A stretch of DNA of 64,000 nt from Streptomyces sp. ISL-87 (GCF_018614095.1 NZ_JAGGOY010000022.1:1-64000), one strand, 5' to 3'. Positions 44,615-53,189 are shown, counted from the first letter of the stretch. A program made the numbers and translations. Notes: generated by a model from the sequence alone, not told the origin.

Positions 44615-45625
44615 TCAGCGCCGTTCCGGTTTGGCGCTGCGCGCCATCAGTTCCTTGAGCGCGACCAGCGGAGGCTTGCCGTGGTGGACGATGTCGACGA
44701 CGGTGTCGGTGATCGGCATGTCCACCCCGTGGCGGCGGGCCAGATCGGCCACCGACTGGCACGACTTGACCCCTTCGGCCGTCTGCTTGGTGACCGCGAT
44801 CGTCTCCTCCAGGGTCATCCCGCGGCCCAGATTGGTGCCGAAGGTGTGGTTCCGGGAGAGCGGCGAGGAGCAGGTGGCGACCAGGTCGCCGAGGCCCGCG
44901 AGGCCGGAGAAGGTGAGCGGGTCGGCGCCCATCGCGAGGCCCAGTCGGGTCGCTTCGGCGAGGCCGCGGGTGATGAGCGAGCCCTTGGTGTTGTCGCCCA
45001 GGCCCATGCCGTCCGCGATGCCGACGGCGAGGCCGATGACGTTCTTGACGGCGCCGCCGAGTTCGCAGCCGATGACGTCGGTGCTCGTGTACGGGCGGAA
45101 GTACGGAGTGTGGCAGGCGGCCTGGAGGCGCTGCGCCACGGCCTCGTCCACGCAGGCCACCACGGAGGCGGCGGGCTGGCGGGCGGCGATCTCGCGGGCC
45201 AGGTTGGGGCCGGTGACCACGGCCACGCGCTCGGCGGGGACCTTGGCCACCTCCTCGATGACCTCGCTCATCCGCTTGGCGGTGCCGAGTTCGATGCCCT
45301 TCATCAGGGAGACCAGCACGGCGTCGGCGGGCAGCAGCGGTGCCCATTCGGCGAGGTTGCCGCGCAGGGTCTGGGAGGGGATGGCGAGAACCGCGAAGTC
45401 GGCTCCCCGTGCGGCCTCGGCCGCGTCGGTGGTGGCCCGCATGTTCGCGGGGAGTTCGACGTCGGGGAAGTAGTCCGGGTTGGTCCGGCCGGTGTTGATG
45501 GCATCGACCAGCTCCTGGCGGCGGCCCCACAGGGTCACCTCGCAGCCGGCGTCGGCGAGCACCATGCCGAAGGCCGTGCCCCAGGAGCCGGTTCCGTAGA
45601 CGGCCGCCTTGACGGGACGTGTCAC
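44615..45625 (-). CDS. gpsA: Glycerol-3-phosphate dehydrogenase (NAD(P)+)
   Basis: A 336-residue enzyme reducing DHAP to sn-glycerol-3-phosphate for phospholipid synthesis. GTGSWGTAFGMVLADAG (dinucleotide site), GGAVKNVIGLAVGIADGMG with the catalytic lysine (about 193-211) and LATCSSPLSRNHTFG (about 260). GTG start overlaps the plsC stop (GTGA), so consecutive steps of lipid synthesis are coupled. Confidence 0.95.
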   Translation of the reverse strand: MTRPVKAAVYGTGSWGTAFGMVLADAGCEVTLWGRRQELVDAINTGRTNPDYFPDVELPANMRATTDAAEAARGADFAVLAIPSQTLRGNLAEWAPLLPADAVLVSLMKGIELGTAKRMSEVIEEVAKVPAERVAVVTGPNLAREIAARQPAASVVACVDEAVAQRLQAACHTPYFRPYTSTDVIGCELGGAVKNVIGLAVGIADGMGLGDNTKGSLITRGLAEATRLGLAMGADPLTFSGLAGLGDLVATCSSPLSRNHTFGTNLGRGMTLEETIAVTKQTAEGVKSCQSVADLARRHGVDMPITDTVVDIVHHGKPPLVALKELMARSAKPERR

Positions 45626-46374
45626 TTCTTGCCCTCCCCCGCGGCGTTGCGCCGCTGCTGAGCCCTGGCATTGCGATGGTCGTACGTCTGCGCGGGAGCG
45701 GTCTCGCCGCGCAGTTCCTCCAGCAGCCCCGTGATGGCCGCCATGATGACCTCGGTGGCCTCCTTGAGCACGTCCGGGGTGTGTTCCCGGTCGTAGAACG
45801 CGGAGAGGTCCACGGGCGGTCCGGCGAGCACCTGGAGGGTTTTCCTCGGGAACAGCCGGACCTTGTTCTCCTTGGCGTAGGGCGGCATCGCGAGATTCGC
45901 GCCCCACTGGGCCACCGGAATGACGGGCGCCCTGGTGATCAGCGCGACGCGGGCGGCGCCGGTCTTGCCGGCCATCGGCCACATGTCGGGGTCGCGGGTG
46001 AGGGTGCCTTCCGGGTAAAAGGCCACGCATTCGCCGCTCTCGATGGCGGTCACGGCGGCCCGGAATGCGTCCAGGGCGTTGGTGGTCTCCCGGTAGACGG
46101 GGATCTGCCCGGACCCGCGAAGGATCATGCCGACGAAAGGCACCTTGAAGAGGCCGGCCTTCGCGAGCAATCGGGGCACTCGGCCGGTGTTGTACTGGAA
46201 GTGCGCGTAGGAGAGCGGGTCCAGATACGAGTTGTGATTGACGGCGGTGATAAAACCGCCCTCGGCCGGAATGTGCTCCATTCCCCGCCAGTCCCGCTTG
46301 AAGAGCACTACCAGCGGCGGTTTCGCGATGACCGCCGCCAGGCGGTACCAGAAGCCGATTCTGCGGCGGGACAC
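45622..46374 (-). CDS. plsC: 1-acylglycerol-3-phosphate O-acyltransferase (PlsC-like)
   Basis: A 250-residue membrane-associated acyltransferase. NHNSYLD is the NHxxxxD catalytic motif (about residues 45-51), GQIPVYRET the second, and FYPEGTLTRD (about 117-126) the glycerol-phosphate motif. GTG at 46374 with AAGG upstream. Coupled to gpsA. Basic Gln/Arg tail. Confidence 0.92.
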   Translation of the reverse strand: MSRRRIGFWYRLAAVIAKPPLVVLFKRDWRGMEHIPAEGGFITAVNHNSYLDPLSYAHFQYNTGRVPRLLAKAGLFKVPFVGMILRGSGQIPVYRETTNALDAFRAAVTAIESGECVAFYPEGTLTRDPDMWPMAGKTGAARVALITRAPVIPVAQWGANLAMPPYAKENKVRLFPRKTLQVLAGPPVDLSAFYDREHTPDVLKEATEVIMAAITGLLEELRGETAPAQTYDHRNARAQQRRNAAGEGKK

Positions 46375-46558
46375 TCGGACACCTTCCTCTAGGACCGGTG
46401 CGCGGCTTGGGCACCCCTTCGGCAGTGTGGCCTCCGGTCCGGTCTCTGTCGAGGACACCGTACGCCCCGCTCGAGGCACCGGACCCCAGGGTTGCCCGGG
46501 CGGAGGCGACAATGGGCACACGCATGACCCGGCCATTGCCTGACCATGGCCTACGCAT

Positions 46559-47416
46559 GTGCGAGCGCGCACCGGAGGGAAGGGGTCCGTCACGAACGCC
46601 GTCTGGAGTCTGGTGGTCCCGCTGAAGCCCCTGGCGGTGGCCAAGAGCCGTCTCGCGGCAGCCGTGGGCGCGTCCCGTCCGGGGCTCGCCCTGGCGTTCG
46701 CGCAGGACACCGTGGCGGGGGCGCTGGCCTGCGCGGCGGTCTCGGATGTGGTGGTCGTCACGGACGACGCCCGGGCCGGGGCGGAACTGGCCCGCCTCGG
46801 CGCGCGGATCGTACGGGACGCCCCGGGCGCCGGGCTCAACGCGGCGCTGGCCCACGGGGAGCGGGAGATACGCACGGGAAGGCCGGGTTCGGCGGTGGCA
46901 GCGATGAACGCGGATCTGCCGGCCTTGCGGCCACCGGAATTGCTACGCGTGCTCGAAACCGCTTCGGCATTTCCCCGGGCATTTCTGGCGGATGCGGCGG
47001 GAATCGGGACGACCCTGCTTTCCGCTGCTCCGGACGTGGAATTGGCCCCCTCGTTCGGCGGGCCGTCGCGGGCCCGGCATTCGGCCTCCGGGGCGGTGGA
47101 AATGGCCCTGGCGGGTGTCGACAGCGTGCGCCGGGACGTGGACACGGGGGCGGATCTGCGGACCGCACTCACACTCGGCGTCGGCCGTCACACGGCCCGA
47201 TACAGTGCCCGTATGCAGGCGACCGCGTATACGTACGACTCCCAGACCCGCAGCGGCAGTGTGCTGCTGGACGACGGCACCCCGGTGCCCTTCGAGGCAC
47301 CGGCGTTCGACGCGGGCGGCCTGCGGCTGCTGCGCCCCGGGCAGCGGGTCCGGATCGAGACGGACGGCGAGGGCGCGGACCTGCGGATCACGCTGATCAC
47401 CCTGCAGACCTTCTGA
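46559..47416 (+). CDS. cofC: CofC/FbiD-like phospholactate/PEP guanylyltransferase with C-terminal extension
   Basis: A 285-residue protein. Residues about 13-210 match CofC/FbiD, which activates a 3-carbon phosphate with GTP for cofactor F420 (WSLVVPLKPLAVAKSRLA, VVVVTDDARAGAELARLG, AAMNADLPALRPPEL, FLADAAGIGTTLL). A further 67 residues beginning MQATAYTYDSQTRSGSVLLD look like a small OB/cold-shock-type beta domain; family CofC proteins end near 210. Either a fusion or a second gene starting at ATG 47214 in the same frame. The start is uncertain: GTG 46559 has no Shine-Dalgarno, while GGAGGGAAGGGG precedes a GTC. Confidence 0.82.
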   Translation: MRARTGGKGSVTNAVWSLVVPLKPLAVAKSRLAAAVGASRPGLALAFAQDTVAGALACAAVSDVVVVTDDARAGAELARLGARIVRDAPGAGLNAALAHGEREIRTGRPGSAVAAMNADLPALRPPELLRVLETASAFPRAFLADAAGIGTTLLSAAPDVELAPSFGGPSRARHSASGAVEMALAGVDSVRRDVDTGADLRTALTLGVGRHTARYSARMQATAYTYDSQTRSGSVLLDDGTPVPFEAPAFDAGGLRLLRPGQRVRIETDGEGADLRITLITLQTF

Positions 47417-47461
47417 ACAGACTCCTGAACAGCCCTCTGAACAGACCTCTGAACAGACTTC
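47414..47461 (+). repeat. 12-bp repeat starting at the cofC stop codon
   Basis: TGAACAGACTCC, TGAACAGCCCTC, TGAACAGACCTC, TGAACAGACTTC: four 12-bp units, TGA at 47414, 47426, 47438 and 47450; a fifth begins TGGGCAGACC. The first TGA is the cofC stop, so stops repeat in frame. Confidence 0.93.
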
Positions 47462-47519
47462 TGGGCAGACCTTCCGGCCTGCCCGGCTGACCTGCGAGAA
47501 CAGCCGGAGAAAGCACCGC

Positions 47520-47552
47520 GGGCCGGCTTCCCCAGCAGGGGGAAGCCGGCCC
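47520..47552. terminator. Terminator between cofC and hupS
   Basis: GGGCCGGCTTCCCC (47520-47533) pairs perfectly with GGGGAAGCCGGCCC (47539-47552). Serves the convergent hupS and cofC transcripts. Confidence 0.85.
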
Positions 47553-47572
47553 GGCGTGTGTGACTCGTGGCC

Positions 47573-48241
47573 TTACTTCTTGCGGGCCGTGGTCTTCTTC
47601 GCGGTGGTCTTGCGCGCCGTCGCCTTCTTGGCCGGCGCCGTGGTCTTCGCGGTGGCCTTCTTGGCCGCCGGAGCCGTCTTCTTGGCCGTGGCGGTGGTCT
47701 TCTTCGCCGTGGTCGCGGCCTTCTTGGCCGTGGTGGCCTTCTTGGCCGCCGTGGTCTTCGCGGTGGCGGTCTTGGCGACCGTCTTCTTCGCGGTGGGGGT
47801 GGTCTTCTTGGCGGTGGTCTTCTTCGCGACCGCGGTCTTGGCCGCCGCCTTCTTGGCGGTGGTGGCCTTCTTGGCCGCGGCCTTCTTGACCGTCGCGGAA
47901 GCACCGCCGGTGAGGCTGCCCTTGGGCGCCTTCTTCACCGACACCTCGCCGCCCTTGGGCAGCTTCTTGGTGCCTGCGACCAGGTCCTTGAAGCCCTGGC
48001 CCGCGCGGAAGCGGGGAACCGAGGTCTTCTTGACCCGGACGCGCTCACCCGTCTGGGGGTTGCGGGCGTAACGGGCCGGGCGGTCCACCTTCTCGAACGA
48101 GCCGAAGCCCGTGACCGAGACCCGGTCCCCCGCGACAACCGCGCGGACCATGGCGTCCAGTACCGCGTCGACAGCGTCCGCGGCCTGCTGGCGGCCGCCA
48201 ACCTTGTCGGCAATCGCTTCTACGAGCTGCGCCTTGTTCAC
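47573..48241 (-). CDS. hupS: HU-type nucleoid protein with histone H1-like tail (HupS)
   Basis: A 222-residue dual-domain HU of the actinobacterial HupS/Hup2 type. Residues 1-92 are HU (VNKAQLVEAIADKVGGRQQA, VSVTGFGSFEKVDRPARYAR, RNPQTGERVRVKK). Residues about 125-222 are Lys/Ala/Thr repeats (KKAAAKK, KKTTAKKTT), resembling histone H1. In S. coelicolor HupS compacts spore nucleoids. GTG at 48241 with GAAGGGGAAG upstream. Clear promoter with an embedded palindrome. Confidence 0.95.
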   Translation of the reverse strand: MNKAQLVEAIADKVGGRQQAADAVDAVLDAMVRAVVAGDRVSVTGFGSFEKVDRPARYARNPQTGERVRVKKTSVPRFRAGQGFKDLVAGTKKLPKGGEVSVKKAPKGSLTGGASATVKKAAAKKATTAKKAAAKTAVAKKTTAKKTTPTAKKTVAKTATAKTTAAKKATTAKKAATTAKKTTATAKKTAPAAKKATAKTTAPAKKATARKTTAKKTTARKK

Positions 48242-48293
48242 GTCTTCCCCTTCGGAGACTTCGCCAGAACGAATGTGTTCAAGCTTATTTCGC

Positions 48294-48322
48294 ACGTTAG
48301 GCGGATATATACCGCAAATCAA
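48294..48322 (-). promoter_or_regulatory. hupS promoter with palindrome in the spacer
   Basis: Minus strand: -35 TTGATT (48322-48317), exactly 17 bp, -10 TAACGT (48299-48294). The spacer contains GCGGATATATACCGC (48301-48315), a near-perfect palindrome around an AT core. A protein bound there would block RNA polymerase. Very AT-rich for this genome. Confidence 0.7.
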
Positions 48323-48385
48323 ACACGAAACGGGCTAATCACCCTAGTGCCGCAACGTTGTAGGTCGTTACGGAGTTCCTTCGCA

Positions 48386-48613
48386 TCAGTCGCCTTCAGG
48401 GAATCGACCCTCGTCGAGGTCCTTCATCAACCTGTCCAGGCGCCTTGCCGCATCGGCGAGATCATGCTTCGCCGCGGCCGTGACGACCAACAGCTTCCGG
48501 GACAGCGCCATCCTTACGCCCTCCGGGACTTGCAGCGCGCGCACCCTGGTGTGTGCTTCTTTCAATCGGTTCGCGACGAGTTCGTAGAGCTCAAGTTGAC
48601 TGTCGCGTTCCAT
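48386..48613 (-). CDS. Conserved small helical protein
   Basis: A 75-residue protein, MERDSQLELYELVANRLKEA at the start, entirely helical by eye, charged and without cysteines. The ATG at 48613 was chosen; the upstream in-frame extension is not protein-like. Conserved position between leuD and hupS in streptomycetes as I recall; function unknown. Confidence 0.72.
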   Translation of the reverse strand: MERDSQLELYELVANRLKEAHTRVRALQVPEGVRMALSRKLLVVTAAAKHDLADAARRLDRLMKDLDEGRFPEGD

Positions 48614-48668
48614 GCACAGATTGTGCCATCTGGGGCGAGTTGTCGCCTCACGGGGCCTCAACACACGG

Positions 48669-48700
48669 CTGTGCCCCCCGCCGGAGGGCGGGGGGCACAG
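48669..48700 (-). terminator. leuCD terminator
   Basis: CTGTGCCCCCCGCC (48669-48682) pairs perfectly with GGCGGGGGGCACAG (48687-48700), loop GGAG. Located 50 bp beyond the leuD stop. Confidence 0.87.
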
Positions 48701-48750
48701 TGTTGCCGATGTGATCACCCGAGGGTGAATAAGCGCTGATCAGGCCCGAA

Positions 48751-49344
48751 TCAGACCCGAATCGTGCGCGGCTTGAAGCCGGGCCGGACGCCTTCGTACG
48801 TGGCGATGTCAGCTTCGTTCTGAAGGGTGAGTGAGATGTCGTCCAGGCCCTCCAGCAGACGCCAGCGGGCGTTGTCGTCGAGCTCGAACTCCGCCTCGAC
48901 GCCTTCCGCTCGGACCTGGCGGGCGACCAGGTCGACCGTGATCTCGGCGGTGGGGTCGGCCTCGGTCAGCTCCCACAGCTTGTCGACGGTCTCCTGGGGC
49001 AGGACGACGGTCAGCAGACCGTTCTTCAGCGAGTTGCCGCGGAAGATGTCGGCGAAGCGGGAGGAGATGACCGTCTTGAAGCCGAAGTTCTGCAGGGCCC
49101 AGACGGCGTGCTCACGCGAGGAACCGGTACCGAAGTCGGGGCCCGCGACCAGCACGGTCGCGCCGGCGCGCTCCGGGCGGTTCGTGATGAACTCCGGGTC
49201 CTTGCGCCAGGCCTCGAAGAGCCCGTCCTCGAACCCGTCGCGGGTGATCTTCTTCAGCCAGTGGGCCGGGATGATCTGGTCGGTGTCGACGTTGCTGCGG
49301 CGCAGCGGTACGGCCCGGCCGGTGTGGGTGGTGAAGGCTTCCAT
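48751..49344 (-). CDS. leuD: 3-isopropylmalate dehydratase small subunit
   Basis: A 197-residue swivel subunit of isopropylmalate isomerase in leucine synthesis. [49 protein letters not shown] (about 68-84) are family hallmarks. It follows leuC after 3 nt. Confidence 0.96.
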   Translation of the reverse strand: MEAFTTHTGRAVPLRRSNVDTDQIIPAHWLKKITRDGFEDGLFEAWRKDPEFITNRPERAGATVLVAGPDFGTGSSREHAVWALQNFGFKTVISSRFADIFRGNSLKNGLLTVVLPQETVDKLWELTEADPTAEITVDLVARQVRAEGVEAEFELDDNARWRLLEGLDDISLTLQNEADIATYEGVRPGFKPRTIRV

Positions 49345-49347
49345 GGT

Positions 49348-50772
49348 TCAGACTCCGGCGGTGGCGGTGGCGTCGGACAGGTCGGCGGGTGAGGCCAAGT
49401 GGCCCAGTACCGCGGTGGCGGCGGCCACCTGCGGGGAGACCAGGTGGGTGCGTCCGCCCTTGCCCTGCCGGCCCTCGAAGTTGCGGTTGGAGGTGGACGC
49501 GGAGCGCTCACCGGGCGCCAGTTGGTCGGGGTTCATGCCCAGGCACATCGAGCAGCCCGCGTGCCGCCATTCGGCGCCGGCCTCCTTGAAGACCTTGTCC
49601 AGGCCCTCTTCCACGGCCTGGAGGGCCACGCGGACCGAGCCCGGGACGACCAGCATCCGTACGCCGTCGGCGACTTTGCGGCCCTCGATGATGCCGGCGA
49701 CGGCGCGCAGGTCCTCGATACGGCCGTTGGTGCACGAACCTACGAAGACCGTGTCGACCTTGATGTCGCGCAGCGGCTGCCCGGCCGTCAACCCCATGTA
49801 TTCCAGGGCCTTTTCGGCGGCGAAGCGCTCCGAAGCGTCCTCGTACGAAGCCGGGTCGGGGACGTTGGCCGACAGCGGCACGCCCTGACCTGGGTTGGTG
49901 CCCCAGGTGACGAACGGGGACAGCGAGGCGCCGTCGATGACGACCTCGGCGTCGAAGACCGCGTCGTCGTCGGTGCGCAGCGTCTTCCAGTACGCGACCG
50001 CCGCGTCCCAGTCCTCGCCCCGGGGGGCGTGGTCGCGGCCCTCCAGGTAGTCGAAGGTGGTCTGGTCGGGGGCGATCATGCCCGCGCGGGCGCCGGCCTC
50101 GATCGACATGTTGCAGATGGTCATGCGGGCTTCCATCGACAGCTTCTCGATGGCCCCGCCGCGGTATTCCAGGATGTAGCCCTGGCCGCCCCCGGTGCCG
50201 ATCTTGGCGATGATCGCCAGGATCAGGTCCTTGGCGGTGACACCCTCGGCCAGCTCGCCGGTGACCGTGATCGCCATGGTCTTGGGGCGGGCCAGCGGCA
50301 GCGTCTGGGTGGCCAGCACGTGCTCGACCTGGCTGGTGCCGATGCCGAAGGCCAGCGCGCCGAATGCGCCGTGCGTGGAGGTGTGCGAGTCACCGCAGAC
50401 CACGGTGGTGCCCGGCTGGGTCAGGCCCAGCTGCGGTCCCACCACGTGGACGACACCCTGCTCGACGTCGCCCAGCGAGTGCAGGCGTACGCCGAACTCG
50501 GCGCAGTTCTTGCGCAGCGTCTCCAGCTGGGCCCGGGAGACCGGGTCCGCGATCGGCTTGTCGATGTCGATGGTGGGGGTGTTGTGGTCCTCGGTCGCGA
50601 TGGTGAGGTCCAGGCGACGGACCTTGCGGCCGGCCTGCCGCAGGCCCTCGAAGGCCTGGGGGCTGGTCACCTCGTGCAGCAGGTGCAGATCGATGAAGAG
50701 GAGGTCGGGCTCGCCCTCGGCGCGCCGGACGACATGGTCGTCCCAGACCTTCTCCGCGAGTGTCCTACCCAT
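49348..50772 (-). CDS. leuC: 3-isopropylmalate dehydratase large subunit
   Basis: A 474-residue aconitase-family subunit carrying a [4Fe-4S] cluster. Ligand cysteines are in [13 protein letters not shown] (about 350) and [18 protein letters not shown] (about 410-427). Starts [15 protein letters not shown] with GGAGGGAAAG upstream. Divergent from ndgR, the known regulator of this operon in streptomycetes. Confidence 0.97.
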   Translation of the reverse strand: MGRTLAEKVWDDHVVRRAEGEPDLLFIDLHLLHEVTSPQAFEGLRQAGRKVRRLDLTIATEDHNTPTIDIDKPIADPVSRAQLETLRKNCAEFGVRLHSLGDVEQGVVHVVGPQLGLTQPGTTVVCGDSHTSTHGAFGALAFGIGTSQVEHVLATQTLPLARPKTMAITVTGELAEGVTAKDLILAIIAKIGTGGGQGYILEYRGGAIEKLSMEARMTICNMSIEAGARAGMIAPDQTTFDYLEGRDHAPRGEDWDAAVAYWKTLRTDDDAVFDAEVVIDGASLSPFVTWGTNPGQGVPLSANVPDPASYEDASERFAAEKALEYMGLTAGQPLRDIKVDTVFVGSCTNGRIEDLRAVAGIIEGRKVADGVRMLVVPGSVRVALQAVEEGLDKVFKEAGAEWRHAGCSMCLGMNPDQLAPGERSASTSNRNFEGRQGKGGRTHLVSPQVAAATAVLGHLASPADLSDATATAGV

Positions 50773-50924
50773 CGCTTTCCCTCCGGCCGGCCGGTTGTGC
50801 CGGCGCTTATTAGAGATCTTGTGCGCCGTACCGCCCGTACCCCACGTCCCGGACGACGGCTCGGACCCAGTGGTTCGTGGACCCGCACATACAGACTCGC
50901 TGGTTCTTGGAAAAATTGAACTTG

Positions 50925-50943
50925 CGTTTCACACTGTGAGACG
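50925..50943. promoter_or_regulatory. Probable NdgR operator between leuC and ndgR
   Basis: CGTTTCACA-C-TGTGAGACG is an imperfect palindrome with 8 of 9 positions paired, 14 bp before the ndgR ATG and in the divergent leuC-ndgR promoter region. IclR-family proteins bind such sites. Inferred NdgR site controlling both directions. Confidence 0.65.
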
Positions 50944-50956
50944 CGAATATCGTTTC

Positions 50957-51676
50957 ATGGACAACTCTAGCGGCGTCGGCGTTCTCGACAAGGCAGCTCT
51001 GGTATTGAGCGCACTGGAGTCCGGTCCGGCCACCCTCGCCGGGCTGGTCGCGGCGACAGGGCTCGCACGACCCACGGCACATCGCCTTGCCGTGGCACTG
51101 GAACACCACCGGATGGTGGCGAGGGACATGCAGGGCCGGTTCATCCTCGGTCCGCGGCTGGCAGAGCTTGCCGCCGCGGCCGGCGAGGACCGCCTGCTGG
51201 CCACGGCCGGACCGGTGCTCACGCACCTCCGTGACGTGACGGGCGAGAGCGCGCAGCTCTACCGGCGTCAGGGCGACATGCGCATCTGCGTGGCGGCCGC
51301 CGAGCGGCTGTCGGGCCTGCGGGACACCGTCCCGGTGGGCTCCACGCTCCCGATGAAGGCCGGCTCGGCGGCGCAGATCCTGATGGCCTGGGAGGAGCCC
51401 GAGCGGCTCCACCGCGGCTTGCAGGGCGCGCGCTTCACGGCGACGGCCCTGTCGGGCGTACGCCGGCGCGGCTGGGCGCAGTCGATCGGCGAGCGGGAGC
51501 CCGGCGTGGCCTCCGTCTCGGCGCCGGTGCGCGGGCCGTCGAACCGGGTGGTGGCCTCCGTATCGGTCTCCGGCCCGATCGAGCGCCTGACCCGGCACCC
51601 GGGGCGGATGCACGCCCAGGCCGTCATCGACGCGGCCGCCCGTCTGACGGAGGCACTGCGCCGCTCCGGCGGCTGA
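50957..51676 (+). CDS. ndgR: IclR-family regulator NdgR
   Basis: A 239-residue IclR-type regulator: N-terminal winged helix (about 10-65; LAGLVAATGLARPTAHRLAV) and effector domain (about 80-235). Position divergent from leuCD and length match NdgR, which regulates leucine and other amino-acid genes in S. coelicolor. Start ATG (MDNSSGVGVLDKA) lies only 14 bp from the palindrome, consistent with autoregulation. Confidence 0.93.
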   Translation: MDNSSGVGVLDKAALVLSALESGPATLAGLVAATGLARPTAHRLAVALEHHRMVARDMQGRFILGPRLAELAAAAGEDRLLATAGPVLTHLRDVTGESAQLYRRQGDMRICVAAAERLSGLRDTVPVGSTLPMKAGSAAQILMAWEEPERLHRGLQGARFTATALSGVRRRGWAQSIGEREPGVASVSAPVRGPSNRVVASVSVSGPIERLTRHPGRMHAQAVIDAAARLTEALRRSGG

Positions 51677-51809
51677 CCTGCACAGCTTTCCACTCACACA
51701 CCCCCCGGGCCCGGGGGCGCGTACGACGCCGCACACGTCCTAACACGCGCCTCCGGGCCCGCACTTACTTCTCCGCCCGGCCGTCGCGGATGACCGGGCG
51801 AGCTGAACG

Positions 51810-51838
51810 GGCAAAGCTGAACGGGCAAAGCGAAGAGG
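51810..51838 (+). repeat. 14-bp direct repeat
   Basis: AGCTGAACGGGCAA occurs twice head to tail between ndgR and the tRNA terminator. No coding context. Confidence 0.8.
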
Positions 51839-51868
51839 CCTTCCGCGATGATCGCGAAAGGCCTCTTC
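51832..51868 (-). terminator. Terminator of the tRNA operon
   Basis: GAAGAGGCCTTCCGCGAT (51832-51849) pairs with ATCGCGAAAGGCCTCTTC (51851-51868), 18 positions with one mismatch, just 3' of the last tRNA-Glu on the minus strand; also faces ndgR. Confidence 0.88.
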
Positions 51869-51874
51869 TGTGCG

Positions 51875-51947
51875 TACCCCCGACCGGATTCGAACCGGCG
51901 CTACCGCCTTGAGAGGGCGGCGTGCTAGGCCGCTACACAACGGGGGC
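51875..51947 (-). tRNA. tRNA-Glu (anticodon CTC)
   Basis: 73-nt cloverleaf. Acceptor GCCCCCG pairs with CGGGGGT; anticodon loop CTCTCAA gives CTC; T arm GGTTCGAATCC. Discriminator A; CCA is not encoded. Identical in sequence to the two other tRNA-Glu genes here. Confidence 0.97.
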
Positions 51948-51969
51948 TAGCTGTTACTGCGGTACTACG

Positions 51970-52041
51970 CTGGGCTACCAGGACTCGAACCTAGAATAAG
52001 GGAACCAGAAACCCTCGTGTTGCCAATTACACTATAGCCCA
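51970..52041 (-). tRNA. tRNA-Gln (anticodon CTG)
   Basis: 72-nt cloverleaf. Acceptor TGGGCTA pairs with TAGCCCA; anticodon CTG in TTCTGGT; T arm GGTTCGAGTCC; discriminator G as expected for tRNA-Gln. CCA not encoded. Confidence 0.97.
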
Positions 52042-52065
52042 AAGGTCTAGACCAGCTAGACACAG

Positions 52066-52138
52066 TACCCCCGACCGGATTCGAACCGGCGCTACCGCCT
52101 TGAGAGGGCGGCGTGCTAGGCCGCTACACAACGGGGGC
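52066..52138 (-). tRNA. tRNA-Glu (anticodon CTC)
   Basis: Second identical 73-nt tRNA-Glu(CTC) of the cluster; same acceptor, anticodon and T-arm features. Confidence 0.97.
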
Positions 52139-52202
52139 CCTAGCGATCCTGCATCAAGACGTCCGGGAGCTACCCAAATGGAGATCTTGCGGGAAGGATC
52201 TG

Positions 52203-52275
52203 TACCCCCGACCGGATTCGAACCGGCGCTACCGCCTTGAGAGGGCGGCGTGCTAGGCCGCTACACAACGGGGGC
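52203..52275 (-). tRNA. tRNA-Glu (anticodon CTC)
   Basis: Third identical 73-nt tRNA-Glu(CTC). The spacers between the copies differ, so only the mature RNAs are conserved. Confidence 0.97.
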
Positions 52276-52302
52276 AAAGCACTGCGTTACTTCTGCACTG
52301 CG

Positions 52303-52374
52303 CTGGGCTACCAGGACTCGAACCTAGAATAAGGGAACCAGAAACCCTCGTGTTGCCAATTACACTATAGCCCA
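52303..52374 (-). tRNA. tRNA-Gln (anticodon CTG)
   Basis: First gene of the minus-strand cluster (order Gln-Glu-Glu-Gln-Glu); identical to the tRNA-Gln at 51970. Confidence 0.97.
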
Positions 52375-52457
52375 CCAAAACGCAAGCCCCTGGGGGACTT
52401 TGTTTGGTTAGCGCCCCCGTGTCCGGCCTTTCGGCCCGCTCCGGCGGCGCAGAAAGA

Positions 52458-52486
52458 ACATTACCGGATGCCTGACCGTGCTCCAA
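52458..52486 (-). promoter_or_regulatory. tRNA cluster promoter
   Basis: Minus strand: -35 TTGGAG (52486-52481), 17-bp spacer, -10 TAATGT (52463-52458). It drives the Gln-Glu-Glu-Gln-Glu operon and lies within the last codons of the HAD gene. Confidence 0.7.
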
Positions 52487-53189
52487 AACGGGTATCTGCT
52501 GCCAGCAGCCCCGGGAGCTGGTCAAGACCCGCGATCCGGTGTACTCCGGCCGGAGCCGGCCCGCCCCCTCCGTCCCGGTCGAGCCAGACCGCCGTGAGCC
52601 CGGCGTCCCGGGACCCGCGCGCGTCGATCTCCGGCTGGTCCCCCACGTACGCCACCTCGCCCGGGGGCAGCCCGAGCGCCTCGCACGCGGCGAGGAAGGC
52701 GGCGGCCTGGGGCTTGCTGACCCCCAGCTCGGCGGCGCAGACCAGCACCTCGAAGCGCTCGCGCAGCCCGAGGTGGCGCAGCTTGGGGTCCTGGTTGGCG
52801 ACGGAGGAGTTGGACAGCACGCCGTGCCGGAACCCGGCCGCGAGGGCGTCCAGTACGGGCACCACGTCGGGGAACACGGCCCAGGCGGCCTGGTAGCACA
52901 CGACGTACCGGCCGAACCAGTCGTCGGCCTCGGCGTCGCTCAGCCCGGGCGCCTCCAGGAAGTCCCGCACCCGGTCCCGTCGCTGGCCCTGGAAGGTGAC
53001 CTCGCCGGCGCTGAAGCGCGCCCAGTTCCGGTCGGTGAACCGGCGCCACAGCGCGAGCGCCTCGACGGCGGTCCCGTACCGCTCCGCCAGCCCCTCGTCC
53101 GCGAGATGCCGCGCGAGCCCGGCCCGGTCGGCCCCGGTGTAGTCGAACAGGGTGTCGTCGATGTCCCACAGCACTGCGCGGATCGGCAT
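52461..53189 (-). CDS. HAD-superfamily hydrolase
   Basis: A 242-residue haloacid-dehalogenase-type phosphatase. Motif I DIDDTLFD (9-16), motif II SNSS (about 126), motif III lysine in GVSKPQAAAF (about 160) and motif IV GDQPEID (about 184-190), with a helical cap between I and II. Phosphoglycolate phosphatase-like; real substrate unknown. Its 3' end contains the tRNA promoter. Confidence 0.85.
   Translation of the reverse strand: MPIRAVLWDIDDTLFDYTGADRAGLARHLADEGLAERYGTAVEALALWRRFTDRNWARFSAGEVTFQGQRRDRVRDFLEAPGLSDAEADDWFGRYVVCYQAAWAVFPDVVPVLDALAAGFRHGVLSNSSVANQDPKLRHLGLRERFEVLVCAAELGVSKPQAAAFLAACEALGLPPGEVAYVGDQPEIDARGSRDAGLTAVWLDRDGGGGPAPAGVHRIAGLDQLPGLLAADTRFGARSGIR

Noticed and set aside
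46615..46855. Minus-strand upstream extension of gpsA/plsC frames into the cofC region
   Set aside because: Arg/Gly/Pro-rich shadow of cofC; gpsA and plsC starts are fixed by GTGA overlap and by family N termini.
50810..50890. 26-codon ORF on the minus strand upstream of leuC as a leucine attenuator peptide
   Set aside because: It ends in tandem TAA codons but has no run of leucine codons and no clear terminator/antiterminator pair, so classical attenuation is not supported.
51875..52374. CRISPR-like array from the regularly repeated 70-nt units
   Set aside because: The repeats are complete tRNA-Glu and tRNA-Gln cloverleaves with proper anticodons.
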